A DNA stretch of 64,000 nucleotides, taken from NCBI RefSeq assembly GCF_000018425.1, contig NC_010424.1, forward strand, positions 620,001 to 684,000, written 5' to 3'. Positions 45,855 through 54,138 of this stretch are shown one piece after another (within the stretch, counting starts at the first letter, position 1; each line of letters starts with the position of its first letter). A program made the position numbers and the translations under genes. This stretch comes from Candidatus Desulforudis audaxviator MP104C. GTDB taxonomy: Bacteria > Bacillota > Desulfotomaculia > Desulfotomaculales > Desulforudaceae. The notes under the pieces were generated by a model. That model searched no databases and was not told the origin of the DNA. It saw only the letters and a program-made list of their open reading frames with translations.

Positions 45855-45877
45855 AAACGGCTCTGCGCGAGCCGTTT
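45855..45877. terminator. Bidirectional terminator between ribH and rpmB
   Basis: AAACGGCTC (45855-45863) and GAGCCGTTT (45869-45877) are perfect complements. T-rich tracts follow on both strands, stronger towards the minus strand. It separates two convergent units. Confidence 0.8.
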
Positions 45878-45913
45878 CTATGTTTTCTATGTTCTGTAGG
45901 GACGATGCCGGCG

Positions 45914-46105
45914 TTAGACGGCGCGGATCACGCGGCCGCTGCGCAGGCAGCGGGTGCAGACCCGAATCCTCCGGGGTTTGCCGTCCACCAGTGCCCTGAC
46001 CCGCTGCAGGTTCGGTTCCCAGGTGCGCTTGGTACGGATGTGCGAGTGGCTGAGTTTCATCCCGACGACCACACCCTTACCGCAAAGGTCACATTTCTTG
46101 GCCAC
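45914..46105 (-). CDS. rpmB: Large ribosomal subunit protein bL28
   Basis: 63 residues from the GTG at 46105, right after GGAGGTGGAGTC; the longer upstream frame has no ribosome site. AKKCDLCGKGVVVGMKLSHS and HIRTKRTWEPNLQRVRALVD are L28 signatures. Four cysteines (CDLC and CTRC) give the zinc-binding C+ form. It is usually transcribed alone in Firmicutes, as here, and is about 60 bases from the next minus-strand gene. Confidence 0.96.
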   Translation of the reverse strand: MAKKCDLCGKGVVVGMKLSHSHIRTKRTWEPNLQRVRALVDGKPRRIRVCTRCLRSGRVIRAV

Positions 46106-46168
46106 GACTCCACCTCCTTGTGCAAACCACGGTAACATTCTACCAGAGCCGGATACTGAGCGCAAGCG

Positions 46169-47179
46169 CTAATTGGCCTGAAGCGGTGCCTCTCTCTCCT
46201 CGCTCCGTTCGGACGAGGATACGCTCAAGTTGTACCATTTTCCGCACCGGGAACCCCACCTGCTGACCAAGTCGCCGCCGATGTAGAACTCGTTCACTTC
46301 GCAGTTGTTAGGGCAGTCCGTGCAGGAAAAGGTGCGGGGCTGGCAGGTGAAGCCGGCGATTTGGGCCGCACCGCGGAAGTTGGTGGCCGTGCGCCGCCGC
46401 TCGGCATTGCGCTTGGCCAGGAGGGCGGCGCCGAAAGCACCCATAACCTGAAAGTTTTCGGGAACCACGATATCCAGACCGAGCCGCTTGTGGAAAGCGG
46501 CCCGGATACCAGCGTTGGCGGCCACGCCGCCCTGGAAAAGCACCACCGGTTCGATCTTGCGGCCGCGGGCCACGTTGGCGAGGTAGTTTCCGACCAAGGC
46601 GATACAAAGCCCGGCGATGAGGTCTTCCTTTTTGTAACCCATTTGCTGCTTGTGAATCAGGTCGGATTCGGCGAAAACCCCGCACCGCCCGGCGATCTTG
46701 ATCGGACTTTGCGAACGGATGGCGTAGTCGCCGAACTCCTCGATCGGGATACCGAGACGAACCGCCTGATGATCGAGAAAGGAACCGGTTCCCGCCGCGC
46801 AGACGGTATTCATGTTAAACCCCACCGGTACTCCGTCCCGAAAGAAGATGATCTTAGAGTCCTGCCCGCCGATGTCGATCACCGTGCGCACGTCGTTCCG
46901 GTAATGGCGTGCCGCGACCGCGTGGGCGGTGATCTCGTTTTTGATCACGTCGGCACCCACCATTATCCCCGCCAGCCGGCGCCCGCTGCCCGTGGTGCCC
47001 ACCCCGGCGATGGGCGGCTCGCCGATACTCTCGTGCAATTGCCGAAAGGAGTTCTGGATGGCCTGGATGGGGCCGCCCTCGGTCCGCAGGTAGGACCGGA
47101 ACAAAAGTTCCGCGTTTTCATCGATGACGGTCAGCTTGGTGGTGACGCTGCCCACGTCGATACCGAGATAGTAACGCAA
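46169..47179 (-). CDS. 2-hydroxyacyl-CoA dehydratase activase-like ATPase (HgdC/BadF family)
   Basis: 336 residues. The ASKHA-type ATPase core has YYLGIDVGSVTTKLTVIDEN, GVGTTGSGRRLAGIMVGADV, VIDIGGQDSKIIFF and QGGVAANAGIRAAFHK. The dimer [4Fe-4S] cysteines are in NTVCAAGTGSF and AGRCGVFAESDLIHKQQMGY. The C-terminus adds a cysteine cluster (CQPRTFSCTDCPNNC) beyond the classic activase. Such proteins pass an electron to a dehydratase with ATP hydrolysis. The only partner visible is the large protein upstream; no dehydratase subunits are present, so the target is unknown. The genes are one base apart. Confidence 0.9.
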   Translation of the reverse strand: MRYYLGIDVGSVTTKLTVIDENAELLFRSYLRTEGGPIQAIQNSFRQLHESIGEPPIAGVGTTGSGRRLAGIMVGADVIKNEITAHAVAARHYRNDVRTVIDIGGQDSKIIFFRDGVPVGFNMNTVCAAGTGSFLDHQAVRLGIPIEEFGDYAIRSQSPIKIAGRCGVFAESDLIHKQQMGYKKEDLIAGLCIALVGNYLANVARGRKIEPVVLFQGGVAANAGIRAAFHKRLGLDIVVPENFQVMGAFGAALLAKRNAERRRTATNFRGAAQIAGFTCQPRTFSCTDCPNNCEVNEFYIGGDLVSRWGSRCGKWYNLSVSSSERSEEREAPLQAN

Positions 47180-49330
47180 CTATGCTCCCTCCTCCAGCTT
47201 GAGACGACCATTCCGGCGGTCTTTTAGGATGTCCAGGAAAGCTTCCACCCGGGTCTCAAAGCCCGCCTCACCGGTCTGGTCGGTGATGATGAAGGTTAGC
47301 ACAGGAAGATCAAATTCCTCGCTCAGTTTTACCATAATATTCTGGGCTACGATTTCGGGCATACAGGTAAAAGGCATCAGGTGAATGATGCCGTCGATCC
47401 CCTCCTGCGTTGCCAGGGCGGTGAGCCCGACGCTAAAACGCCCGTGTCCGCCCACGTCGGTTCCCAGGTAGGGAAGCGCGGCCTGCTGAATCTGCTTCTT
47501 CCGTTCAGTGGCCTCCCGGGTCGGGAAGAGATTCTTGTGAAACCACTGGGTCACCGAAATCTCGCGATCTACCCAGACCCTGGGGTCGGTCGATTTGCCC
47601 AACAGGGATTCCAGGTGCATGTTTATGTGGGCTTCGAGCACCACCCAGATCTCACCGACGATCCGGACCCGGACCGGGTTGGTATCCTCGGTTTCGATGG
47701 CTTCCGCTTGGTCGCGGAACTCGCTCATCAGCATCCAGACCGACTCGGTGGAGGCGGCGCGCTCGACGCGGCGCACAAACTGGGTGAACAACCGGTCCAC
47801 CGTTCCCGGCCTGCTTTCGAAAGCGCGCACCCGGTGGCAGATGTTCTCGGCTTGGTCGATGGCGGCCATGCGGTGGTAGCCGGCGTACAGGGCCCGCAAA
47901 ATCCGCAACCACGAGGCTTGATTCGTGGTTCGCTTCAAGGTCTGGCGGAAGTCCGACCATCTTTCCCGGAGCGGCAGGGGTGAGTCGATGACGATGAGTT
48001 CGAACTCGTAACCCAGGCGGCGCAGCAACTGTTCTTGTACCTGGGCGTACCAGCCCAGCCGGCACTTGCCCTTGCCGCCGACCATGAGCAGGTGGGTGGC
48101 CCCTTTTTCCAACAGCCAGCGCATTTGACCGAGGGTGATGGTGAACGGCAGGCAGACGAACTCGGGGGACAGGTCCTTGCCCAGCTCCAGGACCTCCTTG
48201 TTGGCGTGGGGGGTCCTGATGGAATCCACGCCGCAGTCCGCCAGGGCGGAACGGATGGCCAGGTCCAGATGGCCCATGGTCGGCATGCCGATCACAAACC
48301 GGTCCGGACGTAGTCCCGGAACCTGCACTTTGGGGATGGTTCCGGAAGCGCCGGATGGAAGCGGCTGGACGTCCATGAACGCTTCGATCCGGGTCGTCAG
48401 TCCGGCGTCGGCGGTATGCTCGTCGAGGGTCAGGAGAAGGAAGGGTATTCCCTGCCGGGCGGCTTCCTCCTCGACGAAGTTTTCTATGATCGATTCTGGA
48501 CCGCACTCAAAGGAACCCACCAGGACCAGCTTATCCACCAGGTTATTCCGGAGATAATGAAGGGCGGCGCCGAGAAGCTGGGCTTCAAAACTCCACAACC
48601 GCTCACCCTCCGACACCGTTTCCATCTGGCGGCGGATCTCTTCCGGGGGGACCATCTCGGCGGTTAGAACCCGGCCGTACTGTTTGAACTTAGGCAGCAG
48701 ATCCATGCTGAAAGCGTCAAACAGGATGTAGGGGTGCCCGATAACGGCTACCGTTTCTTCCGCGGACATGGCGGCCGCCTGGCCGTCTCCGCGCCGGGGA
48801 GCTTTGGAGTCCAGAATGCGGAAAGCGTCTGGCGTTGACAGGCGTTTTTCCACACACAATGTTTCAAAACGGCGTTGGGCCTTCCAGCCGGCCTGGAGGG
48901 CGCGGCGGGTACGGTCAGGGCCGGCACCCAGAAGCAAACCGGTTTCGATCCATGTCTTTTCCCAGTGGCGTTTCCCCTGTGACAGGTCAACCACCGGGCT
49001 CAACACCTGAGCGCCGTTTTCGAGCGCGTTTTGGACCATGTACGGGATGCCTATGAATTTGGGACAGCAGTAGTTCTTGGGTTCCAAGCTGACCAAACAG
49101 GGAATAAAAAGGCGGTCGACGCCGCGGTCGAGCAACTCGCGGGCGTGTGCAAACAGCAGTTTTACCGCCACACAGGGCTCATCGGTCGGGCAAAATTCCA
49201 TTTTCTCCAGGATCCGCTTGGTGGTCGGCGGGGATACCACGAGTTGCACGCCGATTTCCCGGCAGAACTCGGCGTAGAAAGGGTACATATAGTAATAAGC
49301 CATTGCTCTGGGCAAACCTACGGTTACCAT
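47180..49330 (-). CDS. Tandem DUF2229 / CoA-dehydratase-activase-associated protein
   Basis: About 716 residues from the ATG at 49330, preceded by GGATGTGA; TTG 49345 is possible. Two homologous halves are visible. The first begins VTVGLPRAMAYYYMYPFYAE, has CPTDEPCVAVKLLFAHAREL and ends LTLDEHTADAGLTTRIEAFM. The second starts at RPDRFVIGMPTMGHLDLAIR, has PEFVCLPFTITLGQMRWLLE and ends FIITDQTGEAGFETRVEAFL. Each half resembles an HgdB-like dehydratase subunit lacking a clear full catalytic set. It likely binds iron-sulfur clusters through cysteines in each half. The function is not known. Confidence 0.85.
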   Translation of the reverse strand: MVTVGLPRAMAYYYMYPFYAEFCREIGVQLVVSPPTTKRILEKMEFCPTDEPCVAVKLLFAHARELLDRGVDRLFIPCLVSLEPKNYCCPKFIGIPYMVQNALENGAQVLSPVVDLSQGKRHWEKTWIETGLLLGAGPDRTRRALQAGWKAQRRFETLCVEKRLSTPDAFRILDSKAPRRGDGQAAAMSAEETVAVIGHPYILFDAFSMDLLPKFKQYGRVLTAEMVPPEEIRRQMETVSEGERLWSFEAQLLGAALHYLRNNLVDKLVLVGSFECGPESIIENFVEEEAARQGIPFLLLTLDEHTADAGLTTRIEAFMDVQPLPSGASGTIPKVQVPGLRPDRFVIGMPTMGHLDLAIRSALADCGVDSIRTPHANKEVLELGKDLSPEFVCLPFTITLGQMRWLLEKGATHLLMVGGKGKCRLGWYAQVQEQLLRRLGYEFELIVIDSPLPLRERWSDFRQTLKRTTNQASWLRILRALYAGYHRMAAIDQAENICHRVRAFESRPGTVDRLFTQFVRRVERAASTESVWMLMSEFRDQAEAIETEDTNPVRVRIVGEIWVVLEAHINMHLESLLGKSTDPRVWVDREISVTQWFHKNLFPTREATERKKQIQQAALPYLGTDVGGHGRFSVGLTALATQEGIDGIIHLMPFTCMPEIVAQNIMVKLSEEFDLPVLTFIITDQTGEAGFETRVEAFLDILKDRRNGRLKLEEGA

Positions 49331-49408
49331 TCGACTCACATCCAAATTGGTATAGACCCGGTCTTTCAGTATGCCCGCTTCCGGCAGAGAATACCAAAAA
49401 AATCGCCC

Positions 49409-49452
49409 ACTAGCATCAAAGCTAGTTTAGCAGAATATGGGCCGGTAGTCAA
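49409..49452 (-). promoter_or_regulatory. Promoter with palindromic operator-like site for the activase operon
   Basis: On the minus strand TTGACT (49447-49452) and TAAACT (49424-49429) are spaced 17 bases. The dyad ACTAGC-N6-GCTAGT (49409-49426) overlaps the -10 and the likely transcription start, well placed for a repressor. The rest of the 49331-49731 gap is AT-rich; it holds two AATTCATWATG repeats (49518-49528, 49564-49574) and the sporulation promoter below. Confidence 0.6.
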
Positions 49453-49656
49453 TTTTGGCTGCCAGGGGTCCCTTTCGACCAAATTAGCCAAAATACGGGC
49501 CGATCCATACGGGGTATAATTCATTATGTCGGGGTTATGAAACCGGGCTCGTGCTGTCATAATAATTCATAATGATATCGGTGTTGATTTTCCGCGAGCT
49601 CATCAGCTGGAATTAAATGCCAGCAAAAACCAAGGAAACAGAGTCATGATGTTCTA

Positions 49657-49686
49657 ACATAAGCCGGCGGTTCTAGGTTCATAATA
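49657..49686 (+). promoter_or_regulatory. Candidate sigma-G (forespore) promoter of the SASP gene
   Basis: ACATA (49657-49661), an 18-base spacer and CATAATA (49680-49686) match the forespore sigma-G pattern gHATR-N18-CATWHTA except for the first base. It ends 45 bases before the SASP start. Confidence 0.55.
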
Positions 49687-49731
49687 GTTGCAAACAGAAA
49701 AAACAATCTCAAACGTAGAGGAGGAAAAACA

Positions 49732-49992
49732 ATGGGTCGCACGAATCCGAAAATCGTCCCGGCAGCCAAGAACGCGCTTGATCAGATGAAGTACGAGGTG
49801 GCCGGTGAGATCGGAATCGCCAACTATCAGCAGCTTGACAAGGGTGACCTGCCCTCTCGGGTTAACGGTAAGGTTGGCGGCAACATGGTCCGCAAGATGG
49901 TGGCCTTTGCGGAGCAGGCTATGGCCCAGGGTAACGTAAACCAAGTCCGGATGACCGTTCCGCCCGAGCCTTTCGGTACGCAGGGCCAGTAG
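49732..49992 (+). CDS. sspA: Small acid-soluble spore protein, alpha/beta type
   Basis: 86 residues. SASP motifs are LDQMKYEVAGEIGIANYQQL (containing the E-IGI GPR cleavage region) and RVNGKVGGNMVRKMVAFAE. The protein binds spore DNA, shifts it to an A-like form and protects it from UV and heat. The ATG follows GAGGAGG. A sigma-G-like promoter lies upstream and a strong terminator downstream. The convergent gene at 50074 encodes GPR, its degrading protease. The exact paralogue name within the ssp family is arbitrary. Confidence 0.93.
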   Translation: MGRTNPKIVPAAKNALDQMKYEVAGEIGIANYQQLDKGDLPSRVNGKVGGNMVRKMVAFAEQAMAQGNVNQVRMTVPPEPFGTQGQ

Positions 49993-50034
49993 TTTTCAGC
50001 CAGCCGGGCAAATGACAAGTGAAACCCCAGTTCC

Positions 50035-50072
50035 AGAGCAGACGGCGAATGCCGGCTCTGCTCTTTTTTTTA
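50035..50072 (+). terminator. Rho-independent terminator after the SASP gene
   Basis: AGAGCAG (50035-50041) pairs with CTGCTCT (50058-50064), with an inner GGC/GCC extension, followed by a run of T to 50071. Confidence 0.85.
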
Positions 50073-50073
50073 G

Positions 50074-51018
50074 TTATTGCAGGTAGTCGGCAAAACGCTC
50101 CGGTATGATACCGGGATGCAAGGCCACCGATAACCCGCCGGCAATAATACGGGCGCAGTTTTTGATGAGATTGTCGATTTCCTTTGGGGTGACCATGAGC
50201 TGTCCGCCAAAGGGTTCGAGCAATTGTTGGATGATCCCCTCCATTTCGGCGGTTTGCGGAGGTGTCCGTCCGTGTATCTCGTAGAGCTTCACGATGGCGT
50301 CACGGGCGATAAACGCGGCGTGGACGACGGTCGGCACGCCGATGGAGATGACCTTCACACCCAGAGTCTCCTCGGTGAGTCCCTGGCGCTGACCGCCGAT
50401 TCCCGACCCGGGATTGATTCCCCGGTCACAGAGTTGAATAGATGAGGCAATCCGTTCGACCGAGCCGGCGGCGAGAGCGTCGATACAGATCACAAGTTCG
50501 GGCCGCACGTGCTCGACAACGCCCTTGATGATCTCGGCCGTCTCAATGCCGGTGATCCCGAGTACCCCAGGTGAAAGCGCGCTGACCACTCGGGTTCCCT
50601 CCGGGATATGCTCCGGAGCGAAGTGATAGACGTGCCTGGTTACGAACGTGTGGTTGGCGACCCGCGGACCCAGGGCATCCGGCGTAGCGTTCCAGTTTCC
50701 CAACCCTACCACCAGGATGTTCCCTTGTTCGCTCACGCGGATCATTCCTTTGAGGGCCTCGGCCAGTTCCCGGACTATCGCGGTATGTGCTTCGGGATCA
50801 GTAACCCGCAGTGCCGGCGCTTCAATTGTAATGTAAGTACCCGGGGGCTTGCCCATGGCCTGGGCTCCTTGTTCAGTGGTGATGTTAACTGTGGTGACCT
50901 TCCCGTTCTGAAACTCACGGCGTTCCACCACGACACCGGGGATTTCCCGGCCCGTCTGGGCCCGCAGGGCGTCGTGGGCTTCAAGGGCCAAATCGGTCGC
51001 AACACCACAGACTCGCAT
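50074..51018 (-). CDS. gpr: Germination protease GPR (SASP endopeptidase)
   Basis: 314 residues from the ATG at 51018, right after GGAGGCGGGTT. The N-terminal region includes the family's propeptide/self-processing zone (VRVCG, TDLALEAHDALRAQTGREIP). Conserved core segments are NILVVGLGNWNATPDALGPR, FVTRHVYHF, SALSPGVLGITGIETAEIIK, VICIDALAAGSVERIASSIQ and NPGSGIGGQRQGLTEETLGV. GPR cleaves alpha/beta SASPs early in germination. It is convergent with a SASP gene, separated by that gene's terminator. Confidence 0.95.
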   Translation of the reverse strand: MRVCGVATDLALEAHDALRAQTGREIPGVVVERREFQNGKVTTVNITTEQGAQAMGKPPGTYITIEAPALRVTDPEAHTAIVRELAEALKGMIRVSEQGNILVVGLGNWNATPDALGPRVANHTFVTRHVYHFAPEHIPEGTRVVSALSPGVLGITGIETAEIIKGVVEHVRPELVICIDALAAGSVERIASSIQLCDRGINPGSGIGGQRQGLTEETLGVKVISIGVPTVVHAAFIARDAIVKLYEIHGRTPPQTAEMEGIIQQLLEPFGGQLMVTPKEIDNLIKNCARIIAGGLSVALHPGIIPERFADYLQ

Positions 51019-51134
51019 AACCCGCCTCCTTGCTGGAACTGTTTTCAAGGAGTATGGTGGCCCGTACCGGAATCAAATATACCAGGCGGCGTCCGGGTTT
51101 ACACCAGGGCAACTGGAGGCAGAATATAGTGAAA

Positions 51135-51247
51135 GAATACAGAATTCAGAATTCAGGAGTCAGAAAAACAGAATTGGCCAATGCCCGATTTCTCTACTTG
51201 AAATGCAACTGTAGCGTCTCGCATTCTGAATCTTGACTCCTGTATTC
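51135..51247. repeat. Inverted-arm GAATTCAG-type repeat
   Basis: The left arm (51135-51163, GAATACAGAATTCAG..) and right arm (51222-51247, ..TTGACTCCTGTATTC) are rough reverse complements enclosing about 58 bases. It fills most of the 312-base gap between gpr and rsmD. A similar structure occurs at 62858-63056. Confidence 0.55.
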
Positions 51248-51285
51248 GTGGGAAGGAGAAAAAGGTCTATGTCCCTGGCAAGATG

Positions 51286-51294
51286 TGTTATAAT
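51286..51294 (+). promoter_or_regulatory. Extended -10 promoter for rsmD-coaD
   Basis: TGTTATAAT is a perfect -10 with a TGN extension, 36 bases before the rsmD start. No good -35 hexamer is seen. Confidence 0.5.
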
Positions 51295-51330
51295 GATTGC
51301 GAATTTATCCCGGAACCAGGTGAATGAGAT

Positions 51331-51894
51331 TTGCGGATTATTGCCGGAAATCTGAAGGGCAGGCGTTTGCAGGCCGGATCCGGATTGGTGGTCCGGCCCA
51401 CAACCGGCCGGGTGCGTGAGGCCCTGTTTAATATCCTGGCGCAGCGTGTTCCGGAAAGCCGGTTCTTGGATCTGTACGCCGGAACGGGAGCCGTGGGCCT
51501 GGAGGCGTTGAGCAGGGGCGCGTCACTGGCCGTATTCGTGGAAAACGACCGGAGAGTGGCGGCGATATTGAAAAGGCGCTTGGCCGAGACCGGACTGTCG
51601 GGAAGGGGCCAGGTGCGATTGGGAAAAGCGACGGCGGTGATCACCGCTCTGGGAGTGGAGGGCCGGGTGTTCGACCTGGTGTTCATGGATCCGCCTTACT
51701 CTGGTGACCTCGTAACCAAGACGCTGTCCCGCCTTTTTGAGTCGGGCGTGGTCGACCCGGCCGGTTGGGTGATCGCTGAATCTTCCTTCCGGCGGCCCCC
51801 GTCCGAAAAGGTGGGCGGCCTTTATGTTTGGCGCCGTAAACGATACGGCGAATCTTTGCTATCGTTCTACCGCGTGGAGGAGGGGTTGGGGTGA
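51331..51894 (+). CDS. rsmD: 16S rRNA (guanine966-N2)-methyltransferase RsmD
   Basis: 187 residues from a TTG at 51331. RIIAGNLKGRRLQAGSGLVV is the family start. The SAM-binding motif is FLDLYAGTGAVGLEALSRGA and the catalytic motif VFMDPPYSGDLV. It methylates G966 of 16S rRNA. The stop overlaps the coaD start by four bases, the standard rsmD-coaD pairing. Confidence 0.96.
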   Translation: MRIIAGNLKGRRLQAGSGLVVRPTTGRVREALFNILAQRVPESRFLDLYAGTGAVGLEALSRGASLAVFVENDRRVAAILKRRLAETGLSGRGQVRLGKATAVITALGVEGRVFDLVFMDPPYSGDLVTKTLSRLFESGVVDPAGWVIAESSFRRPPSEKVGGLYVWRRKRYGESLLSFYRVEEGLG

Positions 51895-52382
51895 AGATTG
51901 CCGTGTATCCCGGCAGCTTTGACCCTATTACGAACGGGCATCTGGACGTGATCCAGCGGGCGGCGCAGGTTTTTGACCAGGTGGTTGTGGCCGTGGCCCA
52001 CAGTTCTACCAAGGAGCCCCTGTTTTCGATCGAGGAACGGCTGGACATGCTCCGGGTTGTTTTGCAGAAGTTGCCAAACGTGCGGGTGGACGCCTATCGC
52101 GGCCTGACGGTCCGCTATGCCCGGGAGCAGGGTGCGCGGGCCCTAATCCGGGGCTTGCGGGCGGTGTCCGATTTTGAGTACGAGTTTACAATGGCCCTCA
52201 CCAACAAGAAACTGGCGCCGGAAATTGAGACTGTCTTTTTGATGACCGAGGCCAAGTACTCATTCATCAGTTCGGGTTCTGTCAAGGAGGTGGCGCGTTA
52301 CGGCGGTTGCCTGGAGGATATGGTGCCGGTTCCGGTGGAGCGGATATTAAGGGATAAATTTGGGATGAGGGGTGAGGGGTGA
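51891..52382 (+). CDS. coaD: Phosphopantetheine adenylyltransferase
   Basis: 163 residues from a GTG. The nucleotidyltransferase motif is IAVYPGSFDPITNGHLDVIQ. GARALIRGLRAVSDFEYEFT, MTEAKYSFISSGSVKEVARY are typical. It makes dephospho-CoA, upstream of the CoA and acyl-carrier prosthetic groups used by the fatty-acid genes further downstream. It is translationally coupled to rsmD. Confidence 0.97.
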   Translation: MKIAVYPGSFDPITNGHLDVIQRAAQVFDQVVVAVAHSSTKEPLFSIEERLDMLRVVLQKLPNVRVDAYRGLTVRYAREQGARALIRGLRAVSDFEYEFTMALTNKKLAPEIETVFLMTEAKYSFISSGSVKEVARYGGCLEDMVPVPVERILRDKFGMRGEG

Positions 52383-52383
52383 A

Positions 52384-52830
52384 TTGGAATTGCTTTCCAT
52401 ACTAAACGACCTGGAAGAATTCATCCAGAATTCCGCCCGGGTGCCCATGACCAAGAAGGTGCTGGTGGACGAGGAAAAGTTGTTGGACTTTCTTGACCGG
52501 GCCCGTACCATTCTTCCGGAAGAAGTGCGCAAAGCGAAGTGGCTGGTACAGGAGCGGGAAAAGGTGATCAACGAGTCCCGCCAGGAAGCGGCCCGCCTGC
52601 TGGAGGAAGCTCAGAAGGAGGTCGAGAGGAGGGCCGAGCAAAGCGAGGTCGTCCGCCGGGCCAAGGAAATGGCGGATGAAATCATTATGAAGGCCGAGAA
52701 AGCAGCGCGGGAGATGCGGCTGGGGGCCCGTGACTATGCTGATGACGTGCTGTCCAAACTGGAAGCCCGCGTGGAGAAAATCGTCAAGGAGATCGAAGGG
52801 GGCCGCCTGGAACTAAAAAACATGAAGTAG
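52384..52830 (+). CDS. Charged coiled-coil protein of unknown function
   Basis: About 148 residues. A TTG at 52384 follows GAGGGGTGAA; a GTG at 52372 is an alternative. After a short N-terminal region (LSILNDLEEFIQNSARVPMT, KKVLVDEEKLLDFLDRART) the protein is a long Glu/Lys/Arg/Ala coiled coil (REKVINESRQEAARLLEEAQ through LEARVEKIVKEIEGG). It resembles F-type ATPase b-subunit stalks in composition but has no membrane anchor. It follows coaD at once and overlaps the 3' end of ylbJ on the other strand by 18 bases. Function is unknown. Confidence 0.75.
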   Translation: MELLSILNDLEEFIQNSARVPMTKKVLVDEEKLLDFLDRARTILPEEVRKAKWLVQEREKVINESRQEAARLLEEAQKEVERRAEQSEVVRRAKEMADEIIMKAEKAAREMRLGARDYADDVLSKLEARVEKIVKEIEGGRLELKNMK

Positions 52831-53994
52831 ACGCCGCAGCAGATGGACGAACATGGCCAAGCTCAAAAGAGCCAGGGGCAGGCATAAGGCCAACAGGATA
52901 GAAGTTTGGAAAACGGCGGTCCAGGCCAGTTCCAGCCCCGGGGCGGCCACGACCGGGGTTACCAGCAGCGGCTCAAAAACCGGAAACAGAAGCAAGGTCA
53001 AAACAACAGCCAGGACGGCGTGAGCAATCCGGCCCATTACGTAGAGCCGGAGCCGGATATCCGTATGGGAAACGAAACTGGCGACCTGGGCCTGAATCGA
53101 GAGGCCGCTCCAGGCCAGGATCAGCTGTACGGCGATCAGTTGCTGAACCAACGGCGCGGCGGTCTCACTCACCGCCCTGATACCGAGTGTCATCTCGAAA
53201 AAACCGGTGGCGAGCGGCAGATTCAAGCCGGAATGAAAGCCCAGGGGCTGCAACAGCAGACCGAAAAGGCCGGCAAGAACACTGAGCAATCCGAAGCTGT
53301 CCAGCAGGTGGATGGTCACGGCGAATAAAACGATAAACCCACCGATAACCAGCAGTTTGGCCACTGCGGTTTTCACCGCTTCGCCCAGAATCAGTCCCGG
53401 ATGGCGCCCGTCAGCCGTCATGAACTCGTGGACGGCCCGCCTCCAGAGGTGGTGGACCGATCCGGAGAACTGCCCCCGCTCTTGGGGGCGATAGCGGCGG
53501 AATACAAGCCCCAGGGTGAGGTTGGCCAGGTAGTGGATGCCCAGGAGAAAGGGCCCCAGCGCGGGATTGTTGAACATCCCCACCGCGACGGCCACCAGAA
53601 TGAAAAGCGGGCTGGCGTTGTTGGTGAAGGAAAGCAGGTGTTCGGCCTCCGCCCGGGTGCATTGTCCGGCGGACCGGAGGCGGGCGGTGAAGTTGGCCCC
53701 GACCGGATATCCGGAACTGTAACCTACGGCCACGGCGAACGAGGCGCTGCCCGGGAGCGCGAAGATCGGGCGCATGACTGGTTCCAACAGTACGCCGACG
53801 AAGCCGGCCAAGCCAAGGCCGAGCACCAGTTCCGAGACGACAAAAAAAGGCAACAAGGCCGGGAACACTATATTCCACCAGGTATCCATTCCGACGAGGG
53901 CTCCCTCGAAGGCGGTGCGTGGACGGACGGCCAGGATGACAATCAGGGCCAGGGTAAGTGAGGCCGGCAAGATTCTCCCGCAACCCGGACGCAT
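52813..53994 (-). CDS. ylbJ: Sporulation integral membrane protein YlbJ-like
   Basis: 393 residues with about eight to ten membrane helices. YlbJ family segments include MDTWWNIVFPALLPFFVVSE, VGYSSGYPVGANFTARLRS, LLSFTNNASPLFILVAVAVG and GFFEMTLGIRAVSETAAPLV. YlbJ belongs to the nucleoside-recognition/gate domain membrane proteins and in Bacillus is under sigma-E and needed for spore formation. It is a single gene transcribed away from the yceD promoter. Confidence 0.9.
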   Translation of the reverse strand: MRPGCGRILPASLTLALIVILAVRPRTAFEGALVGMDTWWNIVFPALLPFFVVSELVLGLGLAGFVGVLLEPVMRPIFALPGSASFAVAVGYSSGYPVGANFTARLRSAGQCTRAEAEHLLSFTNNASPLFILVAVAVGMFNNPALGPFLLGIHYLANLTLGLVFRRYRPQERGQFSGSVHHLWRRAVHEFMTADGRHPGLILGEAVKTAVAKLLVIGGFIVLFAVTIHLLDSFGLLSVLAGLFGLLLQPLGFHSGLNLPLATGFFEMTLGIRAVSETAAPLVQQLIAVQLILAWSGLSIQAQVASFVSHTDIRLRLYVMGRIAHAVLAVVLTLLLFPVFEPLLVTPVVAAPGLELAWTAVFQTSILLALCLPLALLSLAMFVHLLRRLLHVF

Positions 53995-54081
53995 TGCGTG
54001 CCTCCCGTTTCCCCGTTTCCCGAGGGGTTCGATGTCTAACAGAACCTATGGCTTGCGAAACCGCATAATACCAGGTTTTTA

Positions 54082-54110
54082 TTGACAAGCCCCAGGGCCG
54101 CCGTTATAAT
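54082..54110 (+). promoter_or_regulatory. Perfect consensus sigma-A promoter for yceD-rpmF
   Basis: TTGACA (54082-54087), a 17-base spacer and TATAAT (54105-54110), both exact, 28 bases before the start codon. Confidence 0.85.
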
Positions 54111-54138
54111 GGGCCTGTTAAGCGATTGGGGTGGACTT

